Shown here in pieces: positions 16,555-26,700 of a stretch of DNA of 64,000 bases (its first letter is position 1; each line of letters starts with the position of its first letter). Position numbers and translations under genes: made by a program. The notes under the pieces are model-generated. The model did no database searches. It was given only the letters and a program-made list of their open reading frames with translations, and was not told where the DNA came from. The DNA is from VXYL01 sp965243175 (GTDB lineage: Bacteria > Pseudomonadota > Gammaproteobacteria > Pseudomonadales > Azotimanducaceae): contig OZ251532.1 of the NCBI GenBank assembly GCA_965243175.1, forward strand, positions 1,922,001-1,986,000, in the 5' to 3' direction.

Positions 16555-17475
16555 ATGAAACTGTCGGTGGAGTTTCCGAGCGTCAGCTACCGCGAGGGCA
16601 GCACTGGGGTGCTGCGCTTGGCGAAGGCGGTCGAGGAGATCGGCTTCGACCAGCTGGACATCTTCGACCACGTGGTCATGGGCTTCCCGACGGAGACCCG
16701 GGCGGCGCCGATGTACCCCCCGAAGATGCCCATTCTGGAGGCGCTGATGGCGCTTTCGCACATCGCCGCCGTGACCGACCGAATCGGCCTTGGAACCGAG
16801 GTGCTGGTGCTGCCGCAGCGGCAGCCGGTGCTGGTCGCCAAGCAGGTGAGTACGCTCGACACGCTCTCCGGCGGCCGTGTGCGTCTGGGCATCGGGGTCG
16901 GCTGGCAGGAATCCGAATACGATGCGCTGGAGGAGAATTTCGGCACCCGCGGCCGGCGCATGGACGAGGCCATCGACCTCATGCGCGCCTACTGGGGCGA
17001 CGAGCGCGTCGACTACCAAGGCGACTTCTATTCCTCCACGGCGATGGCCATGGAACCGAAGCCTCCCCAGGGCGCCACGCTTCCCATCTGGATCGGCGGC
17101 GCTTCGGATCGCGCCCTGCGCAGAGTGGCGGAGAAGGGCGACGGCTGGATGGCCACGGCGCTCACCGACCCGGAGCGCGCCGCCGCGTACCGGGCGAAGA
17201 TCGTCGCCTACGCGGAAGCGGCGCAACGCGACCCGGCGCAGATCGGCATGCAGATGATGCTCGACGTGCCGCCCCGGGACGAAGAAGGCAAGCGCTTCTA
17301 CGCCGAGTTGGACCGCGTCGCTGCCCGCGCCGAAGCCGTGAAGGAGATGGGCTTCGAGTGGGGCGCGCTGAACGCCACCGCGATCTTCCAAGCGGGCGCG
17401 CGCAGCGTGGACGCCATGACCGACGTGCTCGGCCGCGCCCACGACGCCATTCGCGCCGCCGTGGGGCCCGCCTGA
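16555..17475 (+). CDS. LLM-class flavin-dependent oxidoreductase
   Basis: This 306-residue protein starts at the ATG at 16555, with GGAGGG 5-6 nt upstream; the much longer open frame to 16042 is an artefact over the aldolase gene and small-RNA region. It has the luciferase-like TIM-barrel signatures: LSHIAAVTDRIGLGTEVLVLPQRQPVLVAKQVSTLDTLSGGRVRLGIGVGWQ and later LPIWIGGASDRALRRVAEKGDGWM. Such enzymes use FMN or F420 as cofactor; F420 use is common in the TIGR03619-like branch. Substrate is unknown. No F420-biosynthesis gene is in the window, but a PPOX-family protein occurs at 40231. Confidence 0.88.
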   Translation: MKLSVEFPSVSYREGSTGVLRLAKAVEEIGFDQLDIFDHVVMGFPTETRAAPMYPPKMPILEALMALSHIAAVTDRIGLGTEVLVLPQRQPVLVAKQVSTLDTLSGGRVRLGIGVGWQESEYDALEENFGTRGRRMDEAIDLMRAYWGDERVDYQGDFYSSTAMAMEPKPPQGATLPIWIGGASDRALRRVAEKGDGWMATALTDPERAAAYRAKIVAYAEAAQRDPAQIGMQMMLDVPPRDEEGKRFYAELDRVAARAEAVKEMGFEWGALNATAIFQAGARSVDAMTDVLGRAHDAIRAAVGPA

Positions 17476-17499
17476 ATCGCCGGCACCCCGTCTACGCGC

Positions 17500-18225
17500 T
17501 CACGGTTCCCCGCCGCGAGCGCCCAACGCATCCGCCAGTTCCAGAAACCGCGCCGCCAAGCGCGGCCCCGCGCCTTCGTCTTCGTGCTTGAAGAAGGCGA
17601 AGCCGCGCGCCGCGTCGGTCGCGGCCCCGCGTTGCAGCCAGTGTTCGAGTTCGGCGTCGTCGTAGCCAGGCTTGCGCAAGCGGAAGTAGAGCCAGCTGGT
17701 GGCGCTGTGGAACGCCGGCAGCGCCAGCTTGCCGTCCTCGGAGACGCAGATCGCCGTGCCGTGGCGATGCAGAATGTCCGCCGTTTCGTCGTCGAACCAG
17801 GATGCGTGGCGAAACTCCACCGCCGCCGGGAACGCCTGCGGCCATGCGCCGAGGAACGCATCCAACAGCGCGGCGTCCTTGCGCAGATAGGGCGGCAACT
17901 GGAACAGCACGCAGCCCAGCTTGCCGTCGAGGGCCTCCAATGCGCCCGCCAGATACTCGATGCTGTCTTCGCAATCGGCCAGCTTCGCTTGATGCGTGAT
18001 GCGCCGCGACGCCTTGATGGCGAAGCGGAAATCCGCCGGCACGGTCTCGCTCCAGGTCTTCAGCACCTGCGGGCGCGGCATGCGGTAGAAGGTGTTGTTG
18101 ATCTCCACCGCCGGCAGCTTCGAGGCGTAGTAGGCCAGCATGCCGGCGGCAGACGTGTCCTCGGGGTAGAAGCTGCCCTTCCACGCCTTGTAGCTGTAGC
18201 CGCTGGTGCCGGCGAGCCAGCGCAT
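17500..18225 (-). CDS. DUF72 family protein (YecE-like TIM barrel)
   Basis: A 241-residue protein with the DUF72 signature: an N-terminal AGTSGYSYKAWKGSFYPE, then YASKLPAVEINNTFYRMP, FRFAIKASRRITH, LGCVLFQLPPYLRKD, AAVEFRHASWF and SWLYFRLRKPGYD. The length fits the family (about 240-270). The fold is a TIM barrel; the function is unresolved. It lies 3 bp after the DUF2628 stop on the same strand, so the two form a small operon. Confidence 0.9.
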   Translation of the reverse strand: MRWLAGTSGYSYKAWKGSFYPEDTSAAGMLAYYASKLPAVEINNTFYRMPRPQVLKTWSETVPADFRFAIKASRRITHQAKLADCEDSIEYLAGALEALDGKLGCVLFQLPPYLRKDAALLDAFLGAWPQAFPAAVEFRHASWFDDETADILHRHGTAICVSEDGKLALPAFHSATSWLYFRLRKPGYDDAELEHWLQRGAATDAARGFAFFKHEDEGAGPRLAARFLELADALGARGGEP

Positions 18226-18228
18226 CGT

Positions 18229-18738
18229 CTACGGCCCCGGCGGTGGCGGCAGCCGCATCGTGAACACGGAAAGCAGCACCAGCAGCGCGAAGATCATCAA
18301 CGGAATGTGGATGTTCGGCCGGCAGGCGGCTGCCAACGCCTGCGCCTGCCGCTGCCGATCCTGGGGAATCTTCGCTCGGGCGTCTTCCATCCGCTGCCGC
18401 ACCCAGTGGTAGTAGAGGCCGTTGGCGTTCAGCGGCACGTAGACGCACTTGAACCCGATCAGGAACCCGAACTGCACGAACAACGCGAGGTTGGTGTAGC
18501 CGGCCACATGGATCTGCGCCGCCAGCATGGACGCCAGCAGCGCGGCCAGGAAGATCACCGCCGCCCAGCGGAACTGGCGGCGATAGAGGAACCAGAACAC
18601 GTCAAGAAAGAACGCCGCCCAGTTCCACGACTTCGGCGCGTAGCCACGATTGTCCGCGCGCTGGAAATACGGCACGTAGAAGTCCGCCCGACGCCCCACC
18701 GCCGCCGCGTAGAGAGACGCGGTCTCCTGTTCGTCCAT
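18229..18738 (-). CDS. DUF2628 membrane protein
   Basis: A 169-residue protein with a cytoplasmic N-terminus carrying YVPYFQRAD and KSWNWAAFFLDVFWFLYRRQFRWA, the hallmark of DUF2628. It is followed by three or four hydrophobic segments (about 58-75, 78-105 and 144-162) and a proline-rich tail. Members are small inner-membrane proteins with no assigned function. First gene of the two-gene unit with DUF72. Confidence 0.82.
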   Translation of the reverse strand: MDEQETASLYAAAVGRRADFYVPYFQRADNRGYAPKSWNWAAFFLDVFWFLYRRQFRWAAVIFLAALLASMLAAQIHVAGYTNLALFVQFGFLIGFKCVYVPLNANGLYYHWVRQRMEDARAKIPQDRQRQAQALAAACRPNIHIPLMIFALLVLLSVFTMRLPPPPGP

Positions 18739-18825
18739 GGCGGCGAGTGTACGCGGTTTCCTTTCCCGCCTGCCGCCGAACGGCTCGCGCTATGATGCTC
18801 AGGCCAGCGCAGAGGGGGATGCTCG

Positions 18826-20490
18826 ATGCCGAGACGATTGCCGGACGACCACACACCCGCCGCCATGACGCGCATCGCCGCGGCGAGGGCCCGCGCCGGG
18901 ACCGCGGAAGTGACGCGGAGCGACGTAGAACACGCGCTTGCGTTGGAACACGGCTTCGCCAGCTGGCGGCAGCTCATGGTCTACTGCGCCATGTTCTTGG
19001 ACCCCGACGAGCCGCCGGACTTCCTGCGCCTCGCCTGCGTCAACTACTTCCACAGCGACCGGTCAGCGAACTACCAGCGCGCCCGCGATCTTCTGGCCGC
19101 CGACCCGTCGCTCGGGACGCGGGACATCTGGCATGCCGCATGCGTGGGCGACGTCCGCGCCGTGCGCAGGTTTCTCGACGCCGACCCGGAGAGCTGCAGC
19201 CGCCCTGGCGGCTATTTCGACTGGCCGCCGCTGCTCTACGCCTGCTACTCGCGGCTCAACCTGTACGGCATGTCGACGCTGGAGGTGGCGATGCTGCTCG
19301 TCGAACGCGGCGCCGACCCGAACGCGCACTACATGTGGGGCGGCAGCTATCGGTTCACGGCGCTCACCGGTGCCTACGGCGAGGGCGAGATGGGGCCGGT
19401 CAACCAGCCGCCGCACGAAGCCCGCGACGCCTTGGCCAGATTCCTGCTGGAAGCCGGCGCGGATGCCAACGACGGCCAGGCCCTCTACAACACCATGTTC
19501 ACGCCGGGCAGCGCCTGCCTGAAGATGCTTCTGGAATACGGGCTGGGGCCGCAGCACAAGTGCAACTGGCAGGTCGAAGACGGCGACGAGCTGGTGGCGA
19601 ACGACCAGCAGACCCTCGGCTACCAACTGGAATGGGCCGCCCGCAACCACCACGAAGAGCGGGCGCGGATTCTCATCGACTGCGGCGCCGTTCTGACCGG
19701 CAAGCCGGAAGGCCGAACCCTCTACGAATGGGCTTGGCTGACCGGGCACCCGGCACTCGCGGAACTGCTGGCCGAGCGCGGCGCGGAAACGGTCGAACTC
19801 GGCCCCGAACAGCGCTTCGCCGGCCTCTGCATGAGCGGCGCAAGCGCGGATGCACAAGCTGCGCAGACCATGTTGCGCGAACGCCCCGGCCTCGTCGCCG
19901 AGACCCAAGCGAAGCTGCCGAACCTGCTCGCGGACGCCGTGGCGAGCGACCGGCGCGAAGCCGTCGCCACGATGCTTGCGCTCGGCTTCGACCCCGGCAT
20001 CCCGCATCGCACCCCACTGCACCAGGCCGCCTTCCATGGCCGCGTGGAGATGGCGCAGCTGCTGCTCGACCACGGTGCCGCCCTGGGCGCGCGCGACAAC
20101 GACTTCGCGGCCACGCCGATGCAATGGGCGATGACCGCCGGCCAGCGCGACATGGAGGACTTTCTCGCAACGCAGGACATCGGCATCTTCGACGCCGTGC
20201 TGCGCGACGACGCGAGCCGCATCGCCGCGTTGCTGGACGCGACCCCGGCGCTTCTGGAAACCACCATCGGCGCCGAACGCGAAGGCGAGCGGCACCACAG
20301 CGACGACTGGCAGACGCCGCTCGCCTTCGCGGCGCTGCGCGATCGCGCCAAGGCGCTTGCGCTGCTGGTGGGCAGCGGCGCACGGACCACATTGCACGAC
20401 GCCGCCGGCCAATCCTTGGTCGAGCTCGTGCGCGATCAGGCAAGCGCGGAAGTGCTGGCGTTGCTTGGAAACGCCCCAGTGCCCGGCTAG
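18826..20490 (+). CDS. Ankyrin-repeat protein
   Basis: The 554-residue protein begins with an LALEHGFASWRQL motif (about 40-52), an N-terminal element often seen in bacterial ankyrin proteins. About ten degenerate ankyrin repeats follow, for instance DIWHAACVGDVRAVRRFLDADP, STLEVAMLLVERGADPNAH, ARFLLEAGADAND, TPLHQAAFHGRVEMAQLLLDHGA and TPLAFAALRDRAKALALLVGSGA. No enzymatic domain or signal peptide was seen. It is a scaffold-type protein; partners are unknown. A TATGAT -10 element lies at about 18790 and an AGAGGGGG ribosome site precedes the ATG. Confidence 0.88.
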   Translation: MPRRLPDDHTPAAMTRIAAARARAGTAEVTRSDVEHALALEHGFASWRQLMVYCAMFLDPDEPPDFLRLACVNYFHSDRSANYQRARDLLAADPSLGTRDIWHAACVGDVRAVRRFLDADPESCSRPGGYFDWPPLLYACYSRLNLYGMSTLEVAMLLVERGADPNAHYMWGGSYRFTALTGAYGEGEMGPVNQPPHEARDALARFLLEAGADANDGQALYNTMFTPGSACLKMLLEYGLGPQHKCNWQVEDGDELVANDQQTLGYQLEWAARNHHEERARILIDCGAVLTGKPEGRTLYEWAWLTGHPALAELLAERGAETVELGPEQRFAGLCMSGASADAQAAQTMLRERPGLVAETQAKLPNLLADAVASDRREAVATMLALGFDPGIPHRTPLHQAAFHGRVEMAQLLLDHGAALGARDNDFAATPMQWAMTAGQRDMEDFLATQDIGIFDAVLRDDASRIAALLDATPALLETTIGAEREGERHHSDDWQTPLAFAALRDRAKALALLVGSGARTTLHDAAGQSLVELVRDQASAEVLALLGNAPVPG

Positions 20491-21563
20491 AGATCCCCCG
20501 TCCGCACCGCCACGGACTTGACGAGCGCTTGCACGCCCACCCCCGGCTTCAGGCCCAGTTCGTCCGCCGAGCGTCGGGTGACCCGAGCGAGCAGGCTCTG
20601 CTCGCCGCAGCGCACCCGAGCCAGCATCGAGTCGCCTTGATCCTGCAAGGCGTCGATGACCCCTGGCACCCGATTCAGAATGCTCACGCGATCCACCGGC
20701 GCCGTCGAGAGGCTGACGTCCCGCGCCGGGATGTGCAGCGAGAACCTGGGTCCGGCGGCGCTCAAGTCGCCGGGCACGAAGAGAGTCGCCGAGTCGAAGG
20801 CCAGTTCGGAGAGTCGGTAGCGAGGGTCGTAGCGTTGGAACGTGCAGACGATCACGGCACCCGCTTCGTCGCCAAGCAACGGCGCTTGGAACGAGGTGGA
20901 GAACGCCGCCAGCGAATCCACCGGCGTCACGGCGCCGTCGGCGGCGAGCAGCACCTGGTCGGCGATGGAGAGCACTTCCGGCAGCGAGTGCGACACGTAC
21001 AGGATCGGCACCTCGTGGCGGCGGCACAGGCGATGCAGATAGGGCGCGATCTCCTGCCGGGAGTCGGCGTCCAGCGCCGACATCGGCTCGTCGAAGAGCC
21101 ACAGCTTCGCCGGTGCCATCAGCGCCCGGCCAAGGGCCACGCGCTGCCGCTGGCCGCCGGAGAGCTGATGCGGATAGCGCCCAAGGAGCGCCTCCAGATC
21201 GAGAAACGCCACCACGTCGTCGAACGAAAGCCGCACCCCGCTGCGCCGCGCCTTGGCGGCGTATTCGAGATTGGCGCGCGCCGTCAGATGCGGAAACAGG
21301 CGCGGCTCCTGAAACGCCGTGGACACCGCGCGCCGGTGCGCCGCGACGGCGCGCGGAGACCCGCTCGCGTCCTGCCAGCGCTCGTCGCCCACCTGCACCG
21401 TGGCCGGCGCCTGCGGCTCGAAGCCAGCAAGCAAACGCAGCAGCGTGGACTTGCCAGCGCCGGATGCCCCGACCAGCGCCGCGACCCCTTCGAGGGCGAT
21501 GTCCAGATCCAAGCCGAGCGTGAAGCCGCCCCTCGCCACCTGGCCTTGCGCGCGCAGCCGCAT
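20487..21563 (-). CDS. modC: Molybdate ABC transporter ATP-binding protein ModC
   Basis: A 358-residue ATPase starting at the ATG at 21563, which overlaps the modB stop as TGATG; a second ATG at 21590 would reach into modB. Walker A is VGASGAGKST, the ABC signature is LSGGQRQRVALGRAL and Walker B is LWLFDEP. The C-terminal third is the molybdate-binding TOBE/MOP domain (VDRVSILNRVPGVIDAL and following). Length fits E. coli ModC (352). It powers molybdate import for molybdenum-cofactor enzymes. Together with modA and modB it forms a complete operon. Confidence 0.93.
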   Translation of the reverse strand: MRLRAQGQVARGGFTLGLDLDIALEGVAALVGASGAGKSTLLRLLAGFEPQAPATVQVGDERWQDASGSPRAVAAHRRAVSTAFQEPRLFPHLTARANLEYAAKARRSGVRLSFDDVVAFLDLEALLGRYPHQLSGGQRQRVALGRALMAPAKLWLFDEPMSALDADSRQEIAPYLHRLCRRHEVPILYVSHSLPEVLSIADQVLLAADGAVTPVDSLAAFSTSFQAPLLGDEAGAVIVCTFQRYDPRYRLSELAFDSATLFVPGDLSAAGPRFSLHIPARDVSLSTAPVDRVSILNRVPGVIDALQDQGDSMLARVRCGEQSLLARVTRRSADELGLKPGVGVQALVKSVAVRTGDL

Positions 21564-22228
21564 CAGGGGCGCAGCCAGCGATAGGTACATGTCAGCACCG
21601 CCAGCGCGAAGACCAGCAGGCCGCCAGCGATGAGATGCGCACTGCCGTAGTCCAGCATTTCCACGCGGTCGAAGAGCGCGATCGAGAGCACACGGGTTTG
21701 CCCCGGGATGTTGCCGCCGATCATCAGCACGATGCCGAACTCGCCGACGGTGTGCGCGAAGCCGAGCACCCCGGCGGCGGTCAACGCCTTGCGATGCAAC
21801 GGCAGCACCAAGCCCAGAAAACGAGCCGTCGGCCCGGCGCCGAGGCTGGCCGCCGCTTCCAGCAGGCCGGCGTCCGTAGTGCGAAACGCCGTGGCCAGCG
21901 GGCCGGTGACCAAGGGCAGCGAATACACCGCCGAGCCGATCACGAGACCGGAGAACGTGAACGCCAGCGGCGCGCCGAAGACGGCTTCGGCGAATGCGCC
22001 GAGCGGCCCGGCCGGCGCCATTGCGATGAGCAGATAGAAGCCGAGCACCGTCGGCGGCAACACCAGGGGCAGCGCCGTCAGCGCCTCCACCGGCGCCCGC
22101 CACCGCGAACGGGTGCGGGCGATCCACCATGCCAGCGGCGGCGCCACGACCAGAAGAATGGCCGTCGTGACCAGCGCGAGCGCGCCGGTCACCCAGGCCG
22201 CTTGCGCGATGTCCGCGCCGCTGTCCAC
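21563..22228 (-). CDS. modB: Molybdate ABC transporter permease ModB
   Basis: A 221-residue inner-membrane permease with about five to six hydrophobic segments. The EAA-type cytoplasmic loop (LEAAASLGAGPTARFLGLVLPL, about 124-145) contacts ModC. A PLVLPPTVLGFYLL motif is typical of ModB. Start is GTG at 22228, placed directly after the modA stop. It forms the membrane channel of the molybdate importer. Confidence 0.93.
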   Translation of the reverse strand: MDSGADIAQAAWVTGALALVTTAILLVVAPPLAWWIARTRSRWRAPVEALTALPLVLPPTVLGFYLLIAMAPAGPLGAFAEAVFGAPLAFTFSGLVIGSAVYSLPLVTGPLATAFRTTDAGLLEAAASLGAGPTARFLGLVLPLHRKALTAAGVLGFAHTVGEFGIVLMIGGNIPGQTRVLSIALFDRVEMLDYGSAHLIAGGLLVFALAVLTCTYRWLRP

Positions 22229-22939
22229 TCAGCGGTAACCAGCGGCGCGAACGCGCGCCTGCACCTTCGCGCTCAGCAGATGGCGCAGAAACGCTTGGGC
22301 GCCGGCTTCGTTGTCGCCGCGCAGCACCACCGCGCCCTGTTCGATGGGCGTGTGCCAGGATTCCGGCACGAGCCAGTAGCGCTCGGTCGGCACGCCTTGC
22401 GCCAGCACATGCGCGAAGGCCACGAACGCGCCGTCGGCGGCGCCGCTGGCCGTGAAGTGGAACGCCTGCGCGACGTTCATGGCCTGTACGCGCTGCGGCT
22501 GCGCTTCGACCCGGGCAAGCGCTTCGAGCGCGCCGCGGCCATACGGCGCTGTTTCAGGATTGGCCAACGCGACGCGACGCTCTCCGGAGAACCACGCCGG
22601 GCCCGGCTCGCCGCTGGCGACGAGGAGCGCCAAGCGACCACTGGCGTAGACCACCGGCGACAGCGCCCGCTCGGCGTCCAGAAGCGCTCGCGGCCTCGCC
22701 AAGTCCGCAGAGAGAAACAGGTCGAACGGCCGACCCTGCACGATCTGCGCGTACAGCAACCCGGACGAACCGTAGGCAGGGGCGAGCTCCCCGGGAAAAT
22801 CCGCCGCCACCACGTCGAAGGCGGAGCGGAAGTTCGAGGCGACGGCGATCCGAAGGGGCTCCGCAGCGGTAGCAACAAGCGATGTGGCCATCGCGACTGC
22901 TGCCGCGAAACGCACGAGACCGCGACGCGCAAGGAACAT
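22229..22939 (-). CDS. modA: Molybdate-binding periplasmic protein ModA
   Basis: This 236-residue protein has a signal peptide (hydrophobic stretch about 8-25, cleavage near ATAAEP). It has the binding-protein pattern LRIAVASNFRSAF, GSSGLLYAQIVQGRPFDLFLSADLARP, YASGRLALLV and FLRHLLSAKVQA. It captures molybdate or tungstate in the periplasm for ModBC. First gene of modABC. No regulator gene (modE) is adjacent; a molybdate-responsive element could not be recognised. Confidence 0.92.
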   Translation of the reverse strand: MFLARRGLVRFAAAVAMATSLVATAAEPLRIAVASNFRSAFDVVAADFPGELAPAYGSSGLLYAQIVQGRPFDLFLSADLARPRALLDAERALSPVVYASGRLALLVASGEPGPAWFSGERRVALANPETAPYGRGALEALARVEAQPQRVQAMNVAQAFHFTASGAADGAFVAFAHVLAQGVPTERYWLVPESWHTPIEQGAVVLRGDNEAGAQAFLRHLLSAKVQARVRAAGYR

Positions 22940-22966
22940 TCTTGTCGCCGGGCTCGGAACGAATCG

Positions 22967-23692
22967 CTAGGCCGCTGGCGTCTTCGCCACCGCCCACACG
23001 TCCACTTCGGCGACGCCGCCTTGCAGCAGCGCCCTCACCGCGGCGCGAACAGTTGCGCCGGTGGTGGTCACGTCGTCGACCAAGGCGACATGCCGATTCG
23101 CCAGCGGACGCTTCGTTCTGAAGGCGCCGCGCAAGTTGCGCAGCCGAGCGGAACGCGGCAGCGTGCGCTGCGGCGGGGCGCTTCCGGTGCGAACCAGGCA
23201 GTTGCGGACCTGCGGCAGACGCAGTCCGCGGCCGACCACTCCGGCAAGCAGCTCCGCCTGGTTGTAGCCGCGCTGCCACCGTCGGCGGCGCGTCATGGGC
23301 ACCGGTACCAGCGCCGACGGAAGGGCGCCGCTGGCGTAGCGGTCGCGCACGAACGGCAGCAGCAGTGCGCCGAGAATGCGCGCCTCGCGCAGACCGTTGC
23401 CGGACTTCAAGCCGAGCACCACGCGGCTCAACGGCAGCGTGTAGGTGAACGGCGCCACCGTGCGCGTCCACGGCGGCGGCGAAGCGAGGCAGGTGCCGCA
23501 GACCGCTTCTTCGGGCGACGTTGCGGCGGTGGCGCCGCCGTTCGCGGTGAACGGCTCGGCGCAGCGCGGGCAGGCGTCGCCGTTGATCTCGAACGCCTGC
23601 TCGCACTCGCGGCAAAGGCCGATGTCGCGCCCCGAACGGCGCCGGCAGAGGACGCAGATGCCGGGAAAGAGTCGGTCGATGAGGCTCCGCAT
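22967..23692 (-). CDS. ComF family phosphoribosyltransferase-like protein
   Basis: A 241-residue protein. The N-terminus carries a zinc-ribbon-like cluster (CVLCRRRSGRDIGLCREC ... CPRC ... CGTC). The C-terminal type I PRTase domain has the PRPP motif HVALVDDVTTTGAT and RGYNQAELLA. ComF is required for DNA uptake in transformable bacteria and is also called GntX in E. coli. The start is the ATG at 23692; the longer open frame upstream overlaps the M1-like gene. It sits between the giant permease-peptidase gene and modA. Confidence 0.9.
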   Translation of the reverse strand: MRSLIDRLFPGICVLCRRRSGRDIGLCRECEQAFEINGDACPRCAEPFTANGGATAATSPEEAVCGTCLASPPPWTRTVAPFTYTLPLSRVVLGLKSGNGLREARILGALLLPFVRDRYASGALPSALVPVPMTRRRRWQRGYNQAELLAGVVGRGLRLPQVRNCLVRTGSAPPQRTLPRSARLRNLRGAFRTKRPLANRHVALVDDVTTTGATVRAAVRALLQGGVAEVDVWAVAKTPAA

Positions 23693-23766
23693 CGGTGCTT
23701 GTCTCTCTCGCGTCGAGGCTGCGTTTCGCCACGGTCTTCCGTGCAGGGAGCGCGGCGTACTCGCGG

Positions 23767-26700
23767 CTACGCGTCGTCCAGCGGCAGCCAGCGGACGGCG
23801 TCCGCGATCACGTAGCTGCCGCTGGTTTCGTCCGATACCACGACATCCACATGGCCGGCTGGCAGGTCGTAGTCGCCGATGCGGTTCCAGCCGTACTCGG
23901 CCGCCGAGCCGTCGAAGGCGACCGTGGTCTCCTCGCCGTCGGCCGGGCGGATGCGCATGTCGTAGCTGCCTTGGGACGAGTCCACCACGCGCTCCGCTCG
24001 CGCTTCGGCGCCTTCGCCGCCAATGCGGACGAAGCCTTGGAAGTCGCGTATCGGCGGCAGGTGGTACTCCAAGCGCCAGCGTCCGGCCGAGGGCAGCAGC
24101 GCGGTGAAGACGGCCCTTGCGGCGCCGTCGCCGTTGTTGGCGCGGGCGAGCGTGCGCCGGTACTTGCCCCAGCTCTGCGCCATTTCCTGACGCTGCCAAC
24201 CCACTGTGGGCGCGAAGGCGACGAACACCGGCAGGCCTTCGTCTACTTCCGCGCCGGGCAGCTCGCTCGCCGCGGTCGTCCCGCTCAGGCGAACGCCGCT
24301 CTCGGCCTCGCTGAACTCCACCGAGAAGCCGGCGTCCAGATCGTCCACGACGACGCCCGCTTCCGGCCGCGGGCGCCAGTCGCTTGGCCGCGAACCGGAG
24401 AACGGCGGCGTGGTCAGCGCCTCGGTCTCGTCCACCTCCGGCAACGGCAGCGTCATGGCGTTCCTGTTCAGCGCCAGATAGGGCACGAGAGTCACCTGTT
24501 CGGGCGGCTTGGCCGCAACGAGGCCCAGTTCCACGGCGCTGTCGCCCGCGAGACGAGTCGGCGGCGTGGAGTCGGACACCCAGACGCCATCCCCGCCGGC
24601 GCGCCGCCACTCGCCGTAGGTCAAGTACACCAGGCCCGGCACCGGCTCCCCGTTGCGCACGTGGACGCGGATTTGGTAGCGGGGCTGGCCTTGCTCGTCG
24701 TCCGTCAAGCGTTCGACTTCCACCGGCGAGACGATGAAGCCCGGCAATGCCGCGGTCTCCAGCCAGTCGCCGAGCACGGCGTCCAAATCCTCGCCCGCGG
24801 CCATCGCGGCGGCGGCGAAGTCCTCGGCGTCGTAGTTGCCGCCGGCGTGGCGTTGCCGCAACTGCGCGAGGAGCGTGGCCGCCCCTTCGCGGCCGAGACT
24901 ATGCAAGATTGCCTGCGCGATCTCCGGCCCCTTCAGCCACAGCACGTCGAGCGCCAGTTTCGGCGCGTCTTCGGGCGCGAGGTCCGCCAGCGGCGCGCCA
25001 AGGGCGCTGCCCCAGACGGACGGACGCCGCGTGCTCGACATGTAGACGCTGCCGCCGATGGACGTGGCCGCGCCTTGGAAGAAGCTCATCATCGACTGCG
25101 TGACCATGTTTCCGAACGCCTCCTGGGAGATCAGCAGGTACGGCGAGAAGAAGCCGCTTCGTTCACCTGTCACCAGCTGCACCGCGAGGTCGTGGGCGAT
25201 GAAGTCCAGCGCCACGGCGCCGCGGCCTTCGGCGCCGGTCTGGAAGGCCAGCAGATTCCTCACCCCGCCATGCAGCGGATTGCCGCCGGTGACGTCGTTC
25301 TGGAAGAACTCCTCCAGCCTCTCCACCTTCGCCTCGGCCAAGGTGCCGGCGCGTTCCAGCTCCTCGGCTTCGGCTTCGCGGAACTGGAACTCGAAGCGCG
25401 CCGTGGGGAAGCCGCCTTCGCGCAGCAGGAGCACTCCCGGCAGCGCCTGCACCGTGTCCATGCGCCAACCGCCGCCGTAGGTTCGCAGCTGCGCCGGCGT
25501 TTCGACGATGCTCAGGCCGGCGTAGGGATAGGCAAGGCCCGCGGTAGCGGCGTAGTCGAGCATCTGCTCCAGCCGCGCCCGCAGTTCGTCCGCCGCGTCC
25601 GCGAACATCTCGATGTTGCGGGTATGCACCGGACTCGCCAGCAACTCCAGTTCCACATCCGCGACGCGCATCGCGTAGCGCTCGAAGCGCGATGCCAGCA
25701 GGACGACTTCCGGCACAGCGGCTGGGGGATTGAAGCGAAAGCGGCCGCCTTCGCCTTGACGCAGGCCCGGCCCCGCCACCAGCCAGTTCGAAGGCGTCTC
25801 CACTTCCAGGTCGACGAGGAAGAAGCCGCGGCCGTCGTGGGACGGATCGTCGCGGCCCACGGCGGCGCCGGGCATCGGCATCCAGAACACGCCGGGCATG
25901 AGCGCCACGTAGGCATCCTCGAAGATCGACGCTTCCGTGCCCAGCAGTTGCAGCAGGGCGTTGCCGGAGACCGTGTTCATGTCGATGGCCGAGTCCAGGT
26001 ACGCGAACCTCGGATCGGGAACGCCAGCGAGGGAGACGGACATCTCGACGCTGGAACGCCCAGCGGGCATCTGCACGCGCAGCAGTCCGTGCAGATGCTC
26101 GAACGCCGCCGGTTCTCCGTCGAGCCGCAGTTCCTCCACCGCCATGCCGGGATTCAGGCTGAACAGCAGCTCGCCCTCGATGCCATCAACGGCAAGCCGA
26201 TAGTCGAGCTCGGCGCTGAGCAGCCGCCCGGGGTCGATGACGACGCGACCCTGCACGCGCTCGAGTTGCGGGCGCGGACGGTCGCGAACCTCCTCGTGTA
26301 CCGCCAGCCACTCGCCGGCCTCGGCCACATTGCCGTGCGCGTTCCATACGAGTGCCGCGACGCCGCCGCACGCCACCGCCACCATCGCCGCGCCGACCGT
26401 CAAGCGCTGCGCCTTGGCGTGGTGGTCCTGGCGCGGATGCAGCGCCGCCGCGAGCACGAGGAAGCCGCCAGCCAGCAGCAGTTGGCACGCTCGCTGCGCG
26501 AAGTCGACTCCTTCGGCGAATCGCGGCAGCACGTCTGACCCCACCGCGGAAGCCGAAACTCCGGCGAGGACGGACGTCAAGTAGACCGGCATTTCGCTGA
26601 GGATCCACCAGCCTTGGCCGCCGACCAGCGCCAGCGAGACCAGCGCCACGACCAGCCGCTGACGCACCAGCACGGAGATGAGGATCACCAGCGAACACCA

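Noticed and set aside
21635..23815. A 726-codon open frame on the plus strand over modA, modB and comF
   Set aside because: It covers three well-supported genes on the other strand and encodes low-complexity Arg/His/Gln-rich sequence.
23695..26538. A 947-codon open frame on the plus strand
   Set aside because: It is antisense to the permease-M1 gene, with a codon pattern of a shadow frame and no recognisable domain.
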